Source of the DNA: Argyresthia goedartella
Lineage: Eukaryota; Arthropoda; Insecta; Lepidoptera; Argyresthiidae
Assembly: GCA_949825045.1 (NCBI GenBank)
Contig: OX463815.1
Coordinates: forward strand, 28,697,356-28,761,355
Direction: 5' to 3'
Length of the DNA stretch: 64,000 nucleotides
Shown: positions 1 through 11,320 of the stretch, in pieces
Position numbering within the stretch: position 1 is the first letter of the stretch
How the letters are laid out: the number at the start of each line of letters is the position of its first letter
The notes under the pieces: model-generated
Databases searched by the model: none
What the model was told of the DNA's origin: nothing
Seen by the model: the letters and a program-made list of their open reading frames with translations, nothing else
Translations under genes and position numbers: made by a program

Positions 1-778
1 TAATCTACCCCCCCTCCCCCCGTACCCACCTTAGCTCTGTGCCCCACCAATTAACTGGACATAGAGACACGAATTCGACGAATCTTGAAACAGTTATCCG
101 CTGGTATTCGGGTTTAATGAGATCGATCTGTGTTTTCTAATCGCGGGTCTTCGGTCGATGAAGTGCGGGATAGGTCAATATCAACATGTAGATTGTGGGG
201 ATATGGAGATGTTGGCTAGGATGACGTAACTGTTTATAAGGCCAATTTCGGATCAACTTTGACCTTCCATAAATATTTTATATCTTGAGAATTTTCAGGC
301 CCAAAACACATGGAAACTGGAATAAAAGAAAGCCAGTCATATATCCAGGGCTAAATATATTATTAGATGTGTCGGAAATTTGTCGGTATTATGGTAGGAA
401 ACCACTAAAAAATTAGTCGGAGTGCATTAGATACCGGTATAGATGTAGTGCTCAATTTATATAATAAGACGAAGTGCAAGTTTATTCTATGTAACTTTCC
501 TTATTGTTCTAATTTATCGAGGAAACAAAATAAAAGTGTACATAGAATGAACATGCACCTATACAATATAACGTGTCCTCATAGTGATGCTATATTATAT
601 TTCGAAATGAATAATTTTATTCATTACATTACTTTGACTCGGGATACCTGTCTCATAAAACAAAAAAACGAGTAGCTACATTGTTAGCGTATAATATATG
701 CGACACAGTTGTAAATACTATAACGCAGTCGCCTTCAGTTTTAGTTAGTATTAGTACTAATAGTAGTGTTTTAAACTA
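1..778. other. No gene seen
   Basis: AT-rich sequence with only short, uninformative open frames. No splice-bordered coding segment or recognisable repeat was found here. Confidence 0.5.
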
Positions 779-779
779 G

Positions 780-1019
780 ATGGCTTTTGCCAATATTGCT
801 GGATCACATAAGATATAGGTGCCTACTCTCTAGTGTATCTACAAAAAGGGGTATCCAAATGTGTATTGTCACAAGAGATTCAACCCAACAGCTATTACTC
901 AACGTTTGCAAAACATGCGGGTAAAGAACCATCTCTCTACCAACACCAAGTGGCTAAGACTCAGCCTGACAGAACTCTGTCCCTTATTCCCCGACAATCA
1001 AAAAAAAAAACGTCTATAC
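780..1019 (+). repeat. Dispersed 240-bp unit, copy 1
   Basis: This segment is nearly identical to 6549-6794. Both copies begin exactly at an ATG (atggcttttgccaatattgc) and end just after an A-rich run followed by cgtctatac. Copy 1 lacks five bases that copy 2 has near position 829 and so meets a TAG stop after 12 codons; it also lacks two bases near 872. The source is not recognised. It could be a processed pseudogene fragment or part of an unclassified element. Confidence 0.75.
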
Positions 1020-2650
1020 ATTAGTCTTACATATACTTCATTATGGATGTGTAACGGGTTTCACTTCAGACACCGGGGGAATAAATATTTAATTGATATA
1101 TTTAATTTTATTATACAAGTCCACAGATCACATCCGAATGTAATTTATTTTTACAAACATTTGCGATATTTCCTCTGAAACAAAAGTTTACGATCTCTCG
1201 GCGAATTAAAACCATCAAGTTTATGTTCGAGGAATATTTAACTCCTGCATTACCCACAACCCGATTGAAGATGAGAATATAGGGTGCTATGCTGAAATTC
1301 GGAACGATTGCCAGAGATGATTTCCAGGCTTACAGAATTACACTTATTACATTACATTAAAAGCCTAGACTTTATCCAAGAAGTATCAAATCATATTCTC
1401 TCTTGCAACTTTTGTAATCTATGTAAATAGCAAATCATTGCTAAGCATGTTGACAGTAAAAGCATGAGCTTTTACTGTCAACTGGCATCCGTTAGTAGTG
1501 ATATAACACATTTCGTACTATAGGGAATATTAATCATAATTATTGATTGATAGCACTATCAATCCTCTCTTGACCAGTAATTAAAAGTCACCATAGGTGT
1601 ATTAAAATACTGGTTTAAAAATGGGTCTGTTACTCATATCACACAATACTCATTATAAGTACAAGATATGGGGAAATATGTTTAGATATGTTATGATCAC
1701 CCTCTACAATGCTATGAAACCAGAGTACCTGTCGCTGGCTCAGTCGGCTCGGCAACTTAACAAACATGGAGTATATCAGGAATTGAACTTAATTTAATCA
1801 GGTGTCTCTTAATTGCCAAAGCAGAACTGTATAAAACTTAATGTTAGCCTACGACTTCAAGAGTAGATGGGGCAAGTCTATTGGATACCAATTACTTGAG
1901 TAAGTACCTACATAATAAGTCAATAAGATATGGTACAGTTGTATAGTGTAGAGCTTTTCATTTCCACTGTAAATATTACAGTTCACGTTTGTAGCATGCA
2001 TACATAAGTCAACTTAAAGTGGTGGCGAATTAAATAAACTATTTCTGAAAAATATGGTCATATTTTAACTATGGTAAGTACATGTAATGTAGAGCAAGTT
2101 ATAAGCTAAATGGATTCATCATACACACCTAGGTTACCTTCAACAAGTTATGAGTATTTGTTACACACACTTCAATATCCCTTTATTATCGTCAGCCATT
2201 TTATTTAATTTGGGTAATTCACCGTTCGGGCATAGGGCACCGGAGAGAGAAATCGTGCCTTACCCTCTCAATCTGTTCTCAGAAATCGTAACCACGCATC
2301 GCAGCCTCGTTTGTTCAACTAATACTACACCACCGCGAACGATTTTCATCTCTACGAAGCCCGTAATATGAGAGATATAAAGGCTAAAAGTGTGCAGCTT
2401 TGCAAGAACCCGGCTCTATATAACCTCTAACTTTCTACATACCCATAATGCACTACATTATGTTTTATGCATAAGCTACAAGATGTACATCGTTGTTATT
2501 GTTTGTTGTTCGCAGTGTCCATTTTCTTGTCCCGGGAATTAATTAAACAATTGTTTTATTCTCTTATGCGTGCTCTAACTAGGTTTCTATTCTACGGCGT
2601 CGGCTAGTCAGCTTGCAAATTATAAAACTCTGTCTTTACCAGAAAAAAAA
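1020..2650. other. No gene seen; one short perfect hairpin
   Basis: AT-rich DNA without a supportable gene. The only structure noted is a perfect inverted repeat at 1449-1482 with 15-nt arms (gttgacagtaaaagc) and a 4-nt loop. Confidence 0.5.
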
Positions 2651-2659
2651 ATTTAGTCT

Positions 2660-2765
2660 TTACCTATAAATCTTGCCGTGCCTGTATGAGATAAGTTTGC
2701 CTTTGAACATATATTCTCTGTTTGTTTGTGTTTTGTATTATTCTGTGTAATAAAGATTATAAATA
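2660..2765 (+). mobile_element. LINE 3' end fragment, plus orientation
   Basis: It contains gagataagtttgcctttg and ends in gtgtaataaagattataaat. This mirrors the 3' end of the minus-strand LINE that begins immediately to the right, whose complement reads gtgcaataaagaat. The two therefore lie tail to tail. It appears to be a severely 5'-truncated copy of the same or a sister family. Confidence 0.55.
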
Positions 2766-3057
2766 TATTCACAATTCTTTATTGCACAGAACATTACAAC
2801 AATACAATTATACACGAAATTAAAAGGCAAAGGCGAGCTTATCTCTCAACAGAGATTTCTTCCAGCAAACCTATCTGGATAGGATACATATAAAATGAAA
2901 AGGGTAGTCTAGTGCAATTAAATACTTACCAAATACCAATAAAATATGATACTTACTATAAAAATACATATAATCAAAGAAATAGTAGATAAAATAAGAA
3001 TAAACAAATAATAATAATAAATAGATAAATACAATTACATACTTATATATACAATAC

Positions 3058-4380
3058 CTATGATGAAAGAGAAAGTAAGTGCTCTTTCAAGCGATTCTTA
3101 AAGGAGAAAAGAGTGGGACTGTCCCTTATAGTGCAGGGAAGTGCGTTCCACAGCCGAATGGCCCTCAGCCTGAACGAGTGCTCGTAGGCGACGGTGTTAT
3201 GCTGCGGAATACATAGAAGAGACACCGTGTGAGATCTCCGCTCCTTGCCTCTGGAGAAAAGGAACTCAAAACGTTCACGAAGGTAGGAAGGATATCTGGG
3301 GTTTCTCAAGATGTTAAAAAGTAAAGACAATATATGGAAATCACGGCGAAGACGAATCGGGAGCCAACCCAGTTCCTTGCGATACTGCGAGACGTGGTCA
3401 TACTTGCGCAGCCCGAAGATGAACCGAATCCCGAGGTTCTGAAGTCGTTCGAGTTTATTCAGTTGTTCTTCGTTCGCACTCACCCAGCAAGCATCGGCAT
3501 AATCAATTAAAGGAAGTAGAAGGGACTGGGCTAGAGTGACTTTAGTATGCCGTGGAAGGAAGTATTGTAATTTCCGAAGAGAGTGAAACGATGCAAAGAC
3601 TCGTCTGCTGACCTCGGAGACATGGGGCGACCAAGACAGCATGTTATCGAATACAATTCCGAGATTTTTAGCTTTATCGCTGTATTTGATTACGGTTCCA
3701 TCAAATATTAGAGGAGCGATTGGAAGTTGTAACAGGTTAAGAGAGTATCGGGTTCCCAAGATCAAGGCCTGCGACTTTCTCGGGTTGACCAGAAGCCCAT
3801 ATGAGAGGGCCCACTTCCTGATATTCTCGAGGTCAGCATTCAGAGCCTCCACAGCCGGAGTCACATCACGCGGAGAGAAATGCCGGTATATTTGGAGGTC
3901 ATCTGCATAAAGATGATATGAAGAAGTAAGTACATCAGAGATTGAGTTGATAAAAACCGAGAACAGAAGGGGTGAAAGGATGCCACCCTGAGGAACCCCA
4001 GTGAATAGATCGCACCAATCGGTGGATGTTTCCTCAGAATTGATGCGTTGTTGTCGATCTCTGAGATAGGAGTCAAACCAGCGGGCGGCATGAGAGGAGA
4101 CATTAAGTGAATGGAAGATCGCAACCAGGATATCAAAATCCACGCAGTTGAAAGCGCTGCTGAAGTCAAGCAGTGCCAGCACAGACATCCTCTTCTGATC
4201 CATCGCAAGTTGGATGTCATCTGTCACTTTGAGTAGAGCGGTGGTAGTGCTATGACCCGGCCTAAAACCCGATTGGAAAGAATTAAGGAGATTCATGGAG
4301 GAAAGATAGGTGGATAGTTGAGTGTGTACAATGGATTCAAGGACTTTGGAAAGGATGGGCAGGATAGAAATAGGACGATA
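3058..4380 (-). pseudogene. LINE ORF2, part 2: reverse transcriptase remainder
   Basis: It continues in the same frame as the upstream part after the in-frame stop; the first internal ATG is at 4296. RT motifs run in order: YRPISILP, FQSGFRPGHSTTTALL, LLDFSSAFNCVD, GVPQGGILSPLLFSVFIN and the catalytic YADD in HLYADDLQIYRH. The CR1/Jockey-type thumb and C-terminal region follow (KNLGIVFDNMLSW, RLQNLGIRFIFGLRKYDH, RLWNALPCTIRDS). The stop is at 3058. Apart from the single upstream stop the frame is intact. Confidence 0.85.
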
Positions 4381-5994
4381 TTATTTGTAGGAAGTTGGGT
4401 TGGATGTTTTAGGCAAAGGGATCACGAGAGCACGTTTCCACTGACTAGGGAAGTGACAGTCAGAGAGTGAAGCATTAATTATGTGAGTGATAACCGGCAG
4501 CAATTCTCCAAGAACACTTGTCAACATTTGAGAGCAGATTTTGTCATCGCCGACGGCTTTTGATGAGATTGCTAGCACTGCTTTCCTGACTGCAGCGATT
4601 CCAACATGACGCAGATTGAAAGAAGAGTGGCAGGAGACAGTCCTGGAAAGCAAGTTACGGAGTGTGGCATCCTTGACAGATGGATCCATCTGGACGGGGG
4701 GGACAGCAAAAAAATGATTGAGACCGTTAAGGTCGATGTTACCAACCGTCAGGTCCTGGGACTTACCAATACCAAGGGTCTTCAGAAATTTCCAAACTTG
4801 TGCAGGGGCGTAGTTTTCGATACATTCAAATATATGACGGCGTTTGGCATCTCGACACAGACGGGAGCAGCGATTACGAAGACTTTTGTATGCTAAGAGA
4901 TTTTCTTCGGTCGGATCCTTTTTGTATTTAGTCTTGGCACGGTTTCTCTTAGCCATCAGACCCTTAATGGTATCAGTAAGCCATGGAGCGGGGAGATGTT
5001 TAACTTTAACCTTCTTGACAGGAGCATGTTTGTCAAACAAGCTCAGGACAATCGTGTTAAAGTTTTGGACCTTATCATCAACGGACTCACTTCCCAGAAC
5101 AAGGGACCAATCTATGGAAGAGGCGTCGGATTTAAGGGAAGTGACATCATTACCCTTGAAACTACGAAGTTCAAGAAACTTAGCTCTACGCTTGGGGGGC
5201 CTAATTTTGTAGGATAGGTAAATTAAATCATGGTAGGAGAAGGGGGCACTGAGTTGACCATGTACGGCAACCTTAGTGGGGTTAGATATTATCATCAAGT
5301 CAAGAAGAGAGGGGGTACAGTGAGGCTGAAAGTGAGTGGCATCAAGGGGAAGAATATGTAAATTCAAGGAGTTAACAATGGATTGCAGTTTGTCTGATCG
5401 AGCATTGTTTTTTAGGAGGCAGGTGTTAAAATCACCAAGAATAAGAGTAACAGGATAAAGAGGAGACAGGTCATTAAGAAGAGTTTCAAAAGATTCAAAG
5501 TAATCTATGCGAAGAGAGGGGCTGTAGTAAACACCCAGAAGAACTTTATTGTGACGAAGACATATCTCTAAAAATAAGTGTTCCGCAGAACCAGAGTATA
5601 GGCTGGGCGAGTGGCTGATAACTTTGCACGAGATGTCAGAACGAAGGTAGATGGCAACGCCACCATCAGCCTTACCCGTTCGATCATTACGAAAGAGCGT
5701 GAACCCTGGCAGAGCATACATGGAAGAAGAGAAGGATGGCTTGAGGAAAGATTCGGAGACAAGAATTCCGTGAATATTCTGGTCAATGAAGGCATCAAGA
5801 AGATCAGCGTAGCTGGCGTGAATGCTCTGGGCATTAATATGCACGATGTTGAGATTAAAGCCAAGGGTCGAGAACACGCGTTTCAGATTATCAGACAAAG
5901 AGCCATCCGCCGACAACCCACCTCCCGCACTAAGTGAAACATCGCTATCAGAGCTAGAAATGAAGCTATCGTTAAAATTGTTTAAGGTATTCAT
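4381..5994 (-). CDS. LINE ORF2, part 1: endonuclease domain and start of RT
   Basis: The first 537 codons of the LINE polyprotein. An AP-like endonuclease (exonuclease-endonuclease-phosphatase fold) occupies roughly residues 45-265, with the order HINAQS, SESFLKP, GGVAIYLRS, LILGDFNT and a C-terminal SYHDLIY in place of the usual SDH triad. A basic linker follows (KHLPAPWLTD, KRNRAKTKYKK), then the start of the reverse transcriptase (WKRALVIPLPK). The frame ends at a TAA at 4381-4383, in the middle of the conserved RT region, and the same frame continues open beyond it. It looks like a single nonsense change in a recently active copy, so this product alone would lack RT activity. Confidence 0.85.
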   Translation of the reverse strand: MNTLNNFNDSFISSSDSDVSLSAGGGLSADGSLSDNLKRVFSTLGFNLNIVHINAQSIHASYADLLDAFIDQNIHGILVSESFLKPSFSSSMYALPGFTLFRNDRTGKADGGVAIYLRSDISCKVISHSPSLYSGSAEHLFLEICLRHNKVLLGVYYSPSLRIDYFESFETLLNDLSPLYPVTLILGDFNTCLLKNNARSDKLQSIVNSLNLHILPLDATHFQPHCTPSLLDLMIISNPTKVAVHGQLSAPFSYHDLIYLSYKIRPPKRRAKFLELRSFKGNDVTSLKSDASSIDWSLVLGSESVDDKVQNFNTIVLSLFDKHAPVKKVKVKHLPAPWLTDTIKGLMAKRNRAKTKYKKDPTEENLLAYKSLRNRCSRLCRDAKRRHIFECIENYAPAQVWKFLKTLGIGKSQDLTVGNIDLNGLNHFFAVPPVQMDPSVKDATLRNLLSRTVSCHSSFNLRHVGIAAVRKAVLAISSKAVGDDKICSQMLTSVLGELLPVITHIINASLSDCHFPSQWKRALVIPLPKTSNPTSYK

Positions 5995-6060
5995 AAACTA
6001 AATAGATATACATATAAATTATAAAATAAATTTATATTAATAGGATCTACTTTAAAATAC

Positions 6061-6548
6061 TTTTGGTGCCAAGCCTGAACTCAATCTTTCACTGGGCATG
6101 CTGGGAAAGAAATCAAGGTTAACAGAAATCAACTTGCAATATTTATTATATAATGCAATATTTATATTATATAATATGCAAATTATACAACAAAAAAGTA
6201 AAAACAAATAAAACACAAACAAACAGCAAAGATTCAAGCAATATCGAAATCTCGCTATTGCGTTTCGTTACGCGTCATACGGAATGTTTGTACAGAGACA
6301 TGACAGTAACAAGAAAAAAAAAACGTCGCTGTCAAAAATGACAGTTGACAGTGAGTTGGTAGATTCAATTACCTACCAAGAAATTATGAATTAAACGAGG
6401 GTCGGAAGAGAAAACGATAGATTAAAAAAAAGGAAAAACGTGCAATCTTCACAGAAATTGAAAATACACACATATATCTTTATAATTATATATATAATAT
6501 ATAATTATAAAGATATTAACCTAAGAAAGATACGAAAAATATTATCAA
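6061..6548. other. AT-rich spacer with a palindrome
   Basis: No gene is visible. A near-perfect AT palindrome lies at about 6475-6515 (tatctttataattatat mirrored to its right), immediately before the second copy of the duplicated 245-bp unit. Confidence 0.5.
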
Positions 6549-6794
6549 ATGGCTTTTGCCAATATTGCTGGATCACATAAGATATTAGTAGGTGCCTACT
6601 CTCTAGTGTATCCACAAAAAGGGGTATCCAAATGTGTATTGTCACAAAAGAGATTCAACCCAACAGCTATTACTCAACGCTTGCAAAACATGCGGGTAAA
6701 GAACCATCTCTCTACCAACACCAAGTGGCTAAGACTCAGCCTGACAGAACTCTGTCCCTTATCCCCCGACAACCAAAAAAAAAACGTCTATACT
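6549..6794 (+). repeat. Dispersed 245-bp unit, copy 2
   Basis: The longer copy of the 780-1019 unit. It is open from its first-base ATG for 85 codons (6549-6806), reading MAFANIAGSHKILVGAYSLV at the start, and becomes lysine- and asparagine-rich at the A-run. Homology with copy 1 starts exactly at the ATG and stops at cgtctatac. The open frame is broken in copy 1, so coding is doubtful. Not recognised. Confidence 0.75.
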
Positions 6795-7560
6795 ATACGT
6801 TCTTGAGGACCAGTTTGTTAAACAGGCCAGTCTATTTCCACTTCATAAAACCCATTGCCGAGTGCTAGAACAGTTTGTTGCGGACAGCTTATTAATAACC
6901 TCGCGCGGTCAAAAGTTAATCGCGTTTAAGTCGCTCGCATCGCCCACGAAGATCCATCACAATCGTCATTATTCACACACAAATTATGTAATTTCAATAA
7001 ATGGAACTTATTGAATAGTGATGAGCGTCGGTAGGCCGCGGCGGACGCCCCGCGGAGAATACGAACGGACCAAGTATACCATTACTTACTCTAATACGAT
7101 ATTACTTTACATATCGCCAATGCACCCATCCATTACGTACTACCAATCTTGCTCATCCTACAATCCCGTAGTAACGATTCAGTGTAGCTCCGACATGTTT
7201 TACAAGCTGTTAATCACACGTACTTCAGACGGGGTCCTAATTGCAATAGTAAGTGTTGTCTGAAATGGATGCATTCTATTTGGATAAATCGTGCGTGGGC
7301 GCTACGTACGGCAAAGGTGGCGGCTGGTATTAATTAATTTCATTTTAATAAGTAGTGCTTTATTGTTACAATTTTTATTACAAGGCTTACTGGTTTGAAC
7401 AATCTCATGACTATTTGATAAACTCAGAAAACGTATTTTAGGACCCAGGGAAACGTTTTGAAAACCTCTTGTAAGAGGTAGTCAATTCATGAAGGCCTTA
7501 AGCCTTAAATTATTTCTGAAATCTGGGAAAACTTCTACCAGAATCAAATCAAATCAAAAG
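6795..7560. other. No gene seen
   Basis: Mixed-composition spacer. A CG-rich patch at 7024-7060 gives a short open frame without similarity I can name. Confidence 0.4.
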
Positions 7561-7561
7561 A

Positions 7562-7852
7562 CAGCTCCATGGTCTAATGGGTTTCAAGCTTGCTTCTAAC
7601 ACAGGAGATGCAGGTTCGATTACTGACCTTGTACTAATGAGAAAATTAATTTATCTTAAGTACAGTGTCGGACGTTCAGTGTTTCGGATGGCACGTTAAG
7701 CTATAGGACCCGGGTACTATCGCTACGTGGTAGTGGTGGTAAAACCCCTCCATCAACCCGAACTGAGCCAGCGTGGTGGAGTATGGCTTAATCTTACTCG
7801 TTTCCGGGTAAAGGCCTGTGCCCCTTGGTGGGGACATTAATGGGCTACATTT
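7562..7852 (+). mobile_element. tRNA-headed SINE (degenerate)
   Basis: A tRNA-like head has an A-box-like segment (catggtctaatggg) and a B box (ggttcgattac) about 50 bases on. A lepidopteran-type body follows, with gtggtggagtatggcttaa and aaggcctgtgccccttggtg near the end. No coding capacity. Confidence 0.6.
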
Positions 7853-7890
7853 TTAAAAGACAGCTCGTTTAAAATAATCGTGTTCTGATC

Positions 7891-7920
7891 ATGGACGTAA
7901 TATAATGATATTACGTCCAT
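7891..7920. repeat. Short perfect inverted repeat
   Basis: 13-nt arms (atggacgtaatat) with a 4-nt loop. No terminator or gene context. Confidence 0.6.
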
Positions 7921-8234
7921 CCATGGTTCTAATTGGTTGATTTGTATTTTTTTTTATTTGATAAATTCCGGGATTGCATTAGGAATTCCTAGATGTCAGG
8001 GAATACATGATAAGGCTGGTCAAGTGATGACTTGAAGTTTTTTTTTCAATATTATATCATTATTTTTGAACAGAAAACCATTACTAACAACGGAATTGGA
8101 CACATGAAAATTGTCGAGGGCACCAAACCAAGAAAACCATTTCGAGATAATTGTGCTCTTGACTCATCCTGTTATTACTCCGTTATTTCCAACGAAAAAT
8201 ATAAAAGGATTACTTATACTTATAAAATATAAAA

Positions 8235-8442
8235 GGACGGCCTCTGTGGTGTGGCGGTCGAGGCTGTGCTTCCCAAGCGAGAGGTCGCGGGTTCGAATCC
8301 CGGCTGGGGAGGAAGAAAAAACCCTCAGGTCTTAGATGTTTACATGTTTGTGGCGTCGCTGTTTCTGGTTCCCAAGACACAGGATATCCTAGAGTGGGAA
8401 CAGAAGCAATGAATGTGCCTGAATGTAAATGTTACGTTTTGT
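8235..8442 (+). mobile_element. tRNA-headed SINE
   Basis: The head reads ggcctctgtggtgtggcgg, with a perfect RNA polymerase III B box ggttcgaatcc, then a short A-run and a body ending in gacacaggatatcctag and gcaatgaatgtgcctg. The same head and tail recur at 19732-19841 with 23141-23215, and in complement at 61075-61232. This copy therefore serves as the local reference. Confidence 0.8.
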
Positions 8443-9330
8443 ACTAAAATCGCCATAAAACAAAATATACTTCATTTGTTTTACATCGTAGTTTGTTAAT
8501 TGTTTGTAGAATTTCCTTCGTGTGTGGTGAGATCTCAGATAATAAAAAAAAATTGTGAAATCCTCAGATTAGAGCAGGGCAATCATGCCTAGGCTAATTA
8601 ATGGGTACAAGGTCCACTCAGGGAAAGAATAAAACCTTTAGCATTTCGGCAGCATTCATTGTGAGTTTTCTACAGTTTTACTATTGATATTATTTGTGAC
8701 CCACAGCACACTAAACATATGAAAAAACTGTAAAACAATGTAATTAGTTCATCATTTTAAAGTGAAGTCTTATTTTTAACCATCTTTTTCTCAATCTTCC
8801 GGAATGTTTTTGTTGTTATAATTGTTTGATAGTGACATTGATTTTTTGATTCAGAATCACCAGCCTCAACCCTCAAACATGTTGAAGAAGTGACGTCACG
8901 AGGCGTGTTATTTTAATCAATATTTAAAAAATAATTAGACATCTATTACTCGAAATATTTGAATTCGTTTCTTTTGACGGGCTTTTTGAATGGGCAACTT
9001 TGTATCGACCATAGTCCCAGGGTTTAGCACTTTATAACCCAGCTTAAATTGAAGGACTGATTAATCTCAACATTTTATTGCAATGAAGCAAGTCACTAAT
9101 TCATTCATTCGAAGTAAAAAGTAACAGCCGATTCGGAAATCCAGTAACTTGATTATACTCGTATGTTTGTCAATTAAAAAAGTTGTACAGTCAGAGGAAA
9201 AATAAATACAGCTTCTGAACAAGAATAAGAAATAAGACACTTTATTTGCGTATCATGGTTAACATTGGGTCTTAAATATGTAATTTCAGTTTCATATAAT
9301 ATAACCTACTAGCTATCTGTTTATTATAGT
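8443..9330. other. No gene seen
   Basis: AT-rich spacer with no supportable coding region or structured repeat. Confidence 0.45.
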
Positions 9331-9337
9331 AGTTTAT

Positions 9338-9490
9338 GTGACTGATACATAATGAATGGCATTAACATTTTAATACCTAATTATGTACAGTTACATACAC
9401 TAGTTAATCTAAACACATATCATAAGTTCCTTTGATGTATTCAGGAACCGCATGTTCGACCGGCATTGTGGCATTGATCATTATTGCTCT
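9338..9490. repeat. Dispersed repeat with two relatives near 54-55 kb
   Basis: The part at 9338-9395 (gtttatgtgactgatacata) matches the complement of 53931-53999. The adjacent part 9385-9490 (aaccgcatgttcgaccggca) matches 55256-55350 in the same orientation. The two halves are thus split and shuffled in the other locus. An open frame on the minus strand (9628-9404) overlaps it but is not recognisable. Confidence 0.55.
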
Positions 9491-10573
9491 GCACTTGTTT
9501 AGCTTGTTCAGTAGTACCAACTTCACAGACAAACTAGGGGCGGCGCGCGGGCGGGCGGCGGCGTTCGCAATTTGAATGTCATAATACATATGTTGAAATA
9601 TTGATACATTATAATCATAATGTATCAATATTCAGATAATAAATGAGCTTATACCAAGTAGTATATCATTATGCTAGTCATAACTTCCGGTTTTTGGACG
9701 CAGTAAAGAGGGTTTATGATATGTGTGTAGATAAACATATTTACATAACATGTTAGTAATTGTTATGTAACGTAGTACGTATGTTTACGTAGATTTATGT
9801 TGAAGATTTTACTACAATACTCTTTTGTATTTATTTTGTTCTTTATTAAGAATAGTAGGCAATATAATTGTTACTCCGCTTAGTATTCATTAATATCGCA
9901 GTATATTTTATTTTAAAAATTCTAGTCATAGAATGTTTAAAGGAAATTAACTGTAAGATCATTATGTTATTTTGTAATAAGTTGAGTATTTTTAATGGCT
10001 ACATAGAATACACAATTCCTTTAAAGTGCGCATTTAGGAAATAGTAATTTTAGGTCGTTTCATTACGTATGTTTCTTGAATGAGTTGTATTGCGCTTACT
10101 AAAGCGAGTATTACTTTCCTCAAAAGGTAAAAAAGTATCCCTTATAGGATCACTCGCGTGTCCGTCCGTCCCTTTGTCACAGGCACTTTTCTCAGGAACT
10201 ATAAGAGATAGCGTCTTAAAATCTTCTGCAAAAATACTTATTCTGATAACCGTAACATAATTCAAGTCTAACATGAAAAAAAAACAATACCAGAAATAGC
10301 CCTGGCGCATTTTTCTAATGTGTGAAAACTTTTTTTCTATCAGTAGAATTGCCAAAGAAAATAATACCGTAGCTTAGGATAGAGTGCACATAGCCAAAGT
10401 ATGCTGTAATAGCCGCCTCTGTGGTCGCAATTTGTAAAAGCTATTTATTTTACAGCATAGTATCTCTATGTGGAGCTTCCATCCACAATTTGCTCTAAGT
10501 GTAGTCCGAGGAATTCCACATTTCAATGTTTTGGTTATTTTGAACTTTATGCCATGGTAATAGAATTCAAAAC

Positions 10574-10602
10574 CTATAACGGCCTTTTGGGTACCCAGGG
10601 TA
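10574..10602. repeat. Perfect inverted repeat with KpnI-like core
   Basis: 14-nt arms (ccttttgggtaccc) separated by a single base. Perfect pairing; function unknown. Confidence 0.7.
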
Positions 10603-10696
10603 CCCAAAAGGGTGGGGTTTGCTTGAGGCTGGTGAAATTGCATAATTTTAGTTTTTTTGTACTTAGCCTTTTATTAGTCCACTCAATGTATTCTCG

Positions 10697-11320
10697 GATT
10701 CAAAGTTTAGTATCTCTGTGCATTTCATGACAACCGAGCAATCATCCGCAATCAACACTGCAATAGTGGATGTAGGACACCTTCAGGTAGATCATTTATA
10801 TAGGCCAAGAATAGTAGAGGCCTCAAGATACTACCCTGTGATAATCCATACTTAACAGGCCTAGTTTTGGATGCTTGCTCTGTACCGGTTTGATCTATAT
10901 TAGTAATAATGCAAAATTATTTGCTATTTTTTCAATCGAGGTTTGATGTGAGTGGTTATAATCTACAAAGTCAAAAGCCTTGGTCATGTTCGTGTACACT
11001 GAGTTATCATGTTTATTATTGATACTGTCATGGCCATGTTTTAAGAGGACTTATATCGATAGTATTGTGGATTTATTTTTCTAAAAGCATTTTGTTCCTC
11101 TACAAAGATGTTATTAATTTTTTAGTTTTTTTAATTTTTAGATAAGAATTTAGTCTATTATAATATAGCCCTTTCAAAAATATTACTTATTAAAGGAGTT
11201 TGACATCTTTTTTATCTCCAGATTTATGAATCGGTTTTGTGATGGAAGTTTTCAGTTTATCTGGGAAAATATGTGCCTTGCTCAAAACATAAACTTATTA
11301 CAAAAGTTAAGGGGGCGTCT
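10697..11320 (-). pseudogene. Decayed LINE reverse transcriptase relic
   Basis: Read on the minus strand with many frame changes, the segment retains RT wording in the right order. About 11290-11210 gives KPIHKSGDKKDVK, 11110-11070 gives QNAFRKNKST, 11000-10960 gives MTKAFDFVD, 10860-10790 gives a YGLSQGSIL-like stretch followed by LLFLAYINDLPE, and near 10745 there is an ADD core. Stops and indels interrupt it throughout, so it is an old inactive copy. Confidence 0.75.

Larger units (their letters stand above)
2766..6060 (-). mobile_element. Non-LTR retrotransposon (Jockey/CR1-like), near full length
   Basis: A minus-strand LINE with an endonuclease-reverse transcriptase frame at 5994-3058, a 3' untranslated region to about 2766 and an AATAAA-type 3' end. 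The 3' region shares the agagataagc and tgctggaagaaatctc words with the fragment at 15825-15900. The 5' limit is uncertain, because the AT-rich sequence beyond 5995 has no recognisable border. A single in-frame stop splits the protein. No gag-like first ORF is visible. Confidence 0.85.

Noticed and set aside
8277..8313. Functional tRNA genes at the B-box sites (8.3, 19.8, 34.5, 55.0 and 61.2 kb)
   Set aside because: The heads lack a full cloverleaf with proper acceptor stem and continue into SINE bodies that recur elsewhere.
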